Assembly (NCBI GenBank): GCA_025936195.1 | Contig: JAICTW010000056.1 | Coordinates: forward strand, 1-9,020 | Direction: 5' to 3' | Length of the DNA stretch: 9,020 nucleotides | Origin: Flavisolibacter sp. | GTDB lineage: Bacteria; Bacteroidota; Bacteroidia; Chitinophagales; Chitinophagaceae | In this document: positions 6,402-9,020 of the stretch, piece by piece | How positions within the stretch are numbered: position 1 is the first letter of the stretch | Layout: every line of letters starts with the position of its first letter | The notes under the pieces: generated by a model | What the model saw: only the letters and a program-made list of their open reading frames with translations | Database searches by the model: none | Told to the model about the DNA's origin: nothing | Made by a program: the position numbers and the translations under genes

Positions 6402-6806
6402 ATGCCAGCCGGTTATTCAGGAACGCCACTCGTCAAAAAGTTAGGCATCAAAGAAGGTTTTAGAATTTCTTTGTACAATCAGCCTGAATATTATTTCAAT
6501 TTATTCACCGATTTTCCCGCCGAAGTAAAGGTTATCAACAAACACAAAGTTGATTTCATTCATTACTTCGCAACACAGGAAAAGCAATTGGCAAAAGACA
6601 TCAGCAAACTAAAGAATCAGGTCGAACAAAGTGGAATGATCTGGATTTCATGGCCAAAGAAATCTTCCAAAGTTCAAACGGATATTACAGAAGATGTGGT
6701 TCGAAATCTTGCTTTGAAGAATGGATTGGTAGATATTAAAGTTTGTGCAGTGGATGAAATATGGTCGGGATTGAAATTGGTAATACCTGTGAAAGATCGA
6801 AAATAA
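6402..6806 (+). CDS. DUF3052 family protein
   Basis: This 134-residue soluble protein matches the DUF3052 family of small bacterial proteins without an assigned function. The N-terminus MPAGYSGTPLVKKLGIKEG is characteristic, as are MIWISWPKKSSKVQTDITED (about 78-97) and GLVDIKVCAVDEIWSGLKLV (about 106-125). The middle part is the variable region. No membrane segment or signal peptide is seen. A GTG upstream at 6363 would extend the frame into nadA, but ATG 6402 gives the usual family start. It follows nadA by 19 bp with no terminator between, so the two are probably co-transcribed; a functional link to NAD synthesis is only suggested by position. Confidence 0.9.
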   Translation: MPAGYSGTPLVKKLGIKEGFRISLYNQPEYYFNLFTDFPAEVKVINKHKVDFIHYFATQEKQLAKDISKLKNQVEQSGMIWISWPKKSSKVQTDITEDVVRNLALKNGLVDIKVCAVDEIWSGLKLVIPVKDRK

Positions 6807-6832
6807 TCAAACCGAACTTCCCTTTCAAACTG

Positions 6833-6840
6833 TAGTTTTG
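6833..6840 (+). promoter_or_regulatory. Candidate -7 element for the GT39 gene
   Basis: TAGTTTTG is an exact match to the Bacteroidota -7 consensus TAnnTTTG and ends 16 bp before the ATG at 6857, so the leader would be short, about 10 nt. No TTTG is found at the usual 19-bp upstream spacing. The 50-bp gap after the DUF3052 gene has no terminator hairpin, so read-through from nadA is also possible. Confidence 0.4.
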
Positions 6841-6856
6841 ACGCATTGTTTTTATA

Positions 6857-8542
6857 ATGCTTTCATCTTCCCGGAAAAATTATAAGCCTTTATTTTATTT
6901 CATCCTGATATGGTTTGCTGTAAATATTCTGCAAGCTATTTTCACCGGCATTGATGGAGATGAAGCGTACTATTGGACCTACTCACGCCATTTGCAATGG
7001 GGTTATTTTGATCATCCGCCGATGGTGGCATTGTCCATTAAGCTGGGCGAGTTGTTTGGCCATGGTTATTTGTTTACACGATTCGGTACAGTTTTGCTTT
7101 CTGCAGCTACTATTTATTTTGGTTTCAAAGCCTTGCCCAATCGCTTGCAGAATGTCAAAAGGTATATTGTTGTTTTTGCTTCGGTGCTGATCTTTCATAT
7201 TTACAGTTTTGTAACCACACCCGATCCATCGCTTTTATTTTTCACTGCCTTATTTTTTTATGCGTATAAATTGTACCTGCAACAAGATAATTTTTTGAAC
7301 ACTATTTTTTTGTCAGCATGCATCGCCGGATTGATCTACAGCAAATACCACGGCATATTGCCGGTGTTCTTTACATTTTTATCCAATCCGAAGTTGATCT
7401 TGAAAAGATCAGCATGGATAGCGGTTATTTTAGTCATTGCTGCATTCGTTCCACATCTCTGGTGGCAATATGAGCATGATTGGCCAACGGTGCGGTATCA
7501 TCTTTTTGAAAGAAGCCAGGGAAGTTACAGCCTTGACAAAACAACCAATTATATTTTAGGACAGTTATTGATTTTTGGACCATTTACCACCGTGGTTGCA
7601 TTGATAGCAATTTTGAAAAAAAGGATACACGCAGAAACTTATTTCAGGGCACATGTGTTTACATTTTTTGGAGTGTTGCTTTTTTTCTTTTTAAGTTCAT
7701 TCAAAAAAAATATTGAGCCGCACTGGACATTAGTTGCAGGAATTTCATTTGTTGTTTTGGTTTTAGATCTGCTTGAAAGGGCAACGGAGAAATTAAGAAA
7801 AATATTTTTACGATTGTGCTTCATCAATATTTTTTTAGTTCTCGCTGCACGATTGTTAATTGCTATTCCCAACTCTCCTGCAAAAAATATTGACCGCTTC
7901 CAGGTGCAGATCTATTCACACCAATGGGCTGACAGTTTGTATAAACATGCCGCTGGAACTCCTGTTGTCTTCGTGGATAATTATACCTATCCTTCATTGT
8001 ATTTGTATTATCATCCCGATCAACTGAGCACTTGTTATTCTTCTGTTTATTATCGTAAGAACAATTACAACTTGCAGGATCATGAAGCGTTCAATGACAA
8101 AACGGTTTATGCAGAAAGAAACATTCGAATAGCAGGAACGGATATCGAAGTAAAGAGCCCTTATGTTCCCACCTTTCTTCATAAGGTAGATTCGTTCAAA
8201 GCCATAGCGGGATTAAAAATTTCCTGGCTCAATAAAATAAATACTGGTAGCACAGGACAAAAAATAAAGGTCAATTTAGAATTATCCAATCCTTTCAGCT
8301 ATTCCATTAATGGTGAGAATTTGTTTTTGAATTATACTTTTTTCAAATCAAAAAACGATCATAAAACATCGGCGAACATTCCGGTTATGGAGAAGGAACT
8401 TCCACCTGGATTTAAAAAGAATATAGATATTGAAATTTCCCTACCTGCAACTGTGGGCAAATACAAATTGATTTTCTCTTTCGATCAGCCTTCTATGGGA
8501 CCAACTTTTGCCAGTCCGTTTTATGAAGTTGAAGTGAAGTAA
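6857..8542 (+). CDS. GT39/ArnT-like membrane glycosyltransferase
   Basis: This 561-residue GT-C-fold enzyme of the inner membrane should transfer a sugar from a polyprenyl-phosphate donor to an acceptor on the periplasmic side. The first membrane segment (about 11-29) is followed by the catalytic loop DGDEAYYW (33-40; Asp35 and Glu36 are the probable acidic residues) and GYFDHPPMV (49-57). Further family marks are TPDPSLLFF (121-129), YSKYHGILPV (161-170) and KKNIEPHWTL (283-292). About ten hydrophobic segments lie before residue 340. The C-terminal third is periplasmic, and its last 110 residues or so (from GLKISWLNK) look like a separate beta-sandwich domain. The acceptor (lipid A, protein or cell-surface glycan) cannot be told. 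It meets the next gene tail to tail with no gap. Confidence 0.9.
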   Translation: MLSSSRKNYKPLFYFILIWFAVNILQAIFTGIDGDEAYYWTYSRHLQWGYFDHPPMVALSIKLGELFGHGYLFTRFGTVLLSAATIYFGFKALPNRLQNVKRYIVVFASVLIFHIYSFVTTPDPSLLFFTALFFYAYKLYLQQDNFLNTIFLSACIAGLIYSKYHGILPVFFTFLSNPKLILKRSAWIAVILVIAAFVPHLWWQYEHDWPTVRYHLFERSQGSYSLDKTTNYILGQLLIFGPFTTVVALIAILKKRIHAETYFRAHVFTFFGVLLFFFLSSFKKNIEPHWTLVAGISFVVLVLDLLERATEKLRKIFLRLCFINIFLVLAARLLIAIPNSPAKNIDRFQVQIYSHQWADSLYKHAAGTPVVFVDNYTYPSLYLYYHPDQLSTCYSSVYYRKNNYNLQDHEAFNDKTVYAERNIRIAGTDIEVKSPYVPTFLHKVDSFKAIAGLKISWLNKINTGSTGQKIKVNLELSNPFSYSINGENLFLNYTFFKSKNDHKTSANIPVMEKELPPGFKKNIDIEISLPATVGKYKLIFSFDQPSMGPTFASPFYEVEVK

Positions 8543-8552
8543 TCATTTCACT
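8533..8552. terminator. Weak hairpin over two convergent stop codons
   Basis: AGTGAA (8533-8538) pairs with TTCACT (8547-8552); one G-T pair could extend the stem to 7 bp. The loop holds both stop codons (TAA 8540-8542 and the minus-strand TGA at 8543-8545). There is no T-run on either side, so termination here would be weak. Confidence 0.2.
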
Positions 8553-9020
8553 CTTACCAAAAACAAACTATCTAATGTTTGCTTTCTTGTATTTGGATTA
8601 ATGAATCTCAAGCTCATGGTGCCAATGTTGTAATCGTAATGAGAGTACTTCTGCAAAACAGGAAGGTTTTTTTCTTTTAGCTGCGGCAAAGTACTTCGGT
8701 CTATTAACACCCAAACAGGATGGTTTTGTTGAAGCACAGAATCCGAAAAATCTTTTTTCAATTCCTTGGTGTAAAACTGGTAAGAAGGATTGTAAATGCC
8801 CGGCCAGATGAAAACATTTTTCGGATCAATTTTATTCCGCGTTTCAAAGGCTAATTCATTTCCTCCCTGGTAAGTTAAGAGTTGTGGATAGAAGTTGGAG
8901 TTGAGTAAATAAAATATAAATATCGTTGTAACAGCAGAAAGCAAAATGATTTTTTGAAAGATCTGTTTTGATGACCTTATCATTGAAATTGACATACCGA
9001 TGAGGAAAAGAGCACCAAAA
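8543..9020 (-). CDS. C-terminal part of a membrane protein, probably GT39-like
   Basis: The gene enters from beyond the right edge. The first Met in frame (codon 8993-8995) is internal: the frame stays open to the window end, adding FGALFLIG, which reads as the end of a membrane helix. About 159 residues are visible. A second membrane segment (KIILLSAVTTIFIFYLL) is followed by a soluble tail beginning NSNFYPQLLTYQGGNELAF, then PKNVFIWPGIYNPSYQFYTKEL and PVWVLIDRS. A last helix followed by a periplasmic tail that begins with a YPQLL-YQ-G type stretch is typical of GT39-like glycosyltransferases and resembles the layout of the neighbouring gene. The catalytic N-terminal part is outside the window, so the family is inferred. 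Confidence 0.7.
   Translation of the reverse strand, partial: FGALFLIGMSISMIRSSKQIFQKIILLSAVTTIFIFYLLNSNFYPQLLTYQGGNELAFETRNKIDPKNVFIWPGIYNPSYQFYTKELKKDFSDSVLQQNHPVWVLIDRSTLPQLKEKNLPVLQKYSHYDYNIGTMSLRFINPNTRKQTLDSLFLVRVK

Noticed and set aside
7973..8894. Other near DnaA boxes (CGTGGATAA near 7974, TGTGGATAG near 8885)
   Set aside because: They are single, one-mismatch sites inside coding genes and do not cluster; they fit chance expectation.
8543..8995. A complete 150-residue protein starting at the Met codon at 8993-8995
   Set aside because: The frame is open upstream to the window edge and continues a hydrophobic helix (FGALFLIG), so this Met is internal.
1..9020. CRISPR arrays, insertion sequences, tRNA or rRNA genes
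   Set aside because: No regularly spaced repeats, transposase-like proteins, terminal inverted repeats or cloverleaf-type sequences were seen on reading both strands.

Overview
The window looks like chromosomal DNA of a member of the phylum Bacteroidota, probably the Chitinophagaceae or a close relative. The evidence is a DUF2480 protein (a family I know mainly from Bacteroidota), a short lipoprotein with an Asn-rich start, a long PpiD/SurA-type foldase, moderately AT-rich DNA, weak or absent Shine-Dalgarno sites, and promoter motifs of the Bacteroidota type (TTTG about 19 bp upstream of TAnnTTTG). The family-level placement is inference.

Layout, left to right. (1) 1-269: mostly non-coding, with a start-less minus-strand reading frame that may be a gene remnant, and a 10-bp-stem terminator-like hairpin at 200-234. 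(2) 270-1373 (+): a CorA-type divalent cation channel. (3) 1374-2533 (-): a two-gene unit of a DUF2480 protein followed by a lipoprotein, coupled through a TAATG overlap. (4) 2598-2626: a strong terminator hairpin. (5) 2648-4798 (-): a membrane-anchored periplasmic peptidyl-prolyl isomerase with a recognisable Bacteroidota-type promoter. (6) 4799-5374: a 576-bp divergent intergenic region with a perfect DnaA box, several near matches, four copies of AATTCACA, a run of TAA/TAG triplets and a 34-bp stretch that is almost pure A/T. (7) 5375-6806 (+): quinolinate synthase NadA and a DUF3052 protein, 19 bp apart. (8) 6857-8542 (+): a GT39/ArnT-like membrane glycosyltransferase with its own -7 promoter motif. 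(9) 8543-9020 (-): the C-terminal part of another membrane protein, probably a second GT39-like enzyme, cut by the window edge.

The most interesting region is 4799-5374, which reads like a chromosomal replication origin (oriC). Genes point away from it on both sides over about 2-4 kb, as expected for leading-strand orientation, and the order DnaA-box-like site, short GC cluster, triplet run, AT-rich stretch resembles the basal origin unwinding architecture known from Bacillus. No dnaA gene lies in the window, so this is an inference from sequence motifs. The protein genes belong to known housekeeping families: cation transport, envelope protein folding, NAD synthesis from aspartate, and glycan or lipid modification. 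I see no mobile element, CRISPR array, tRNA or rRNA.
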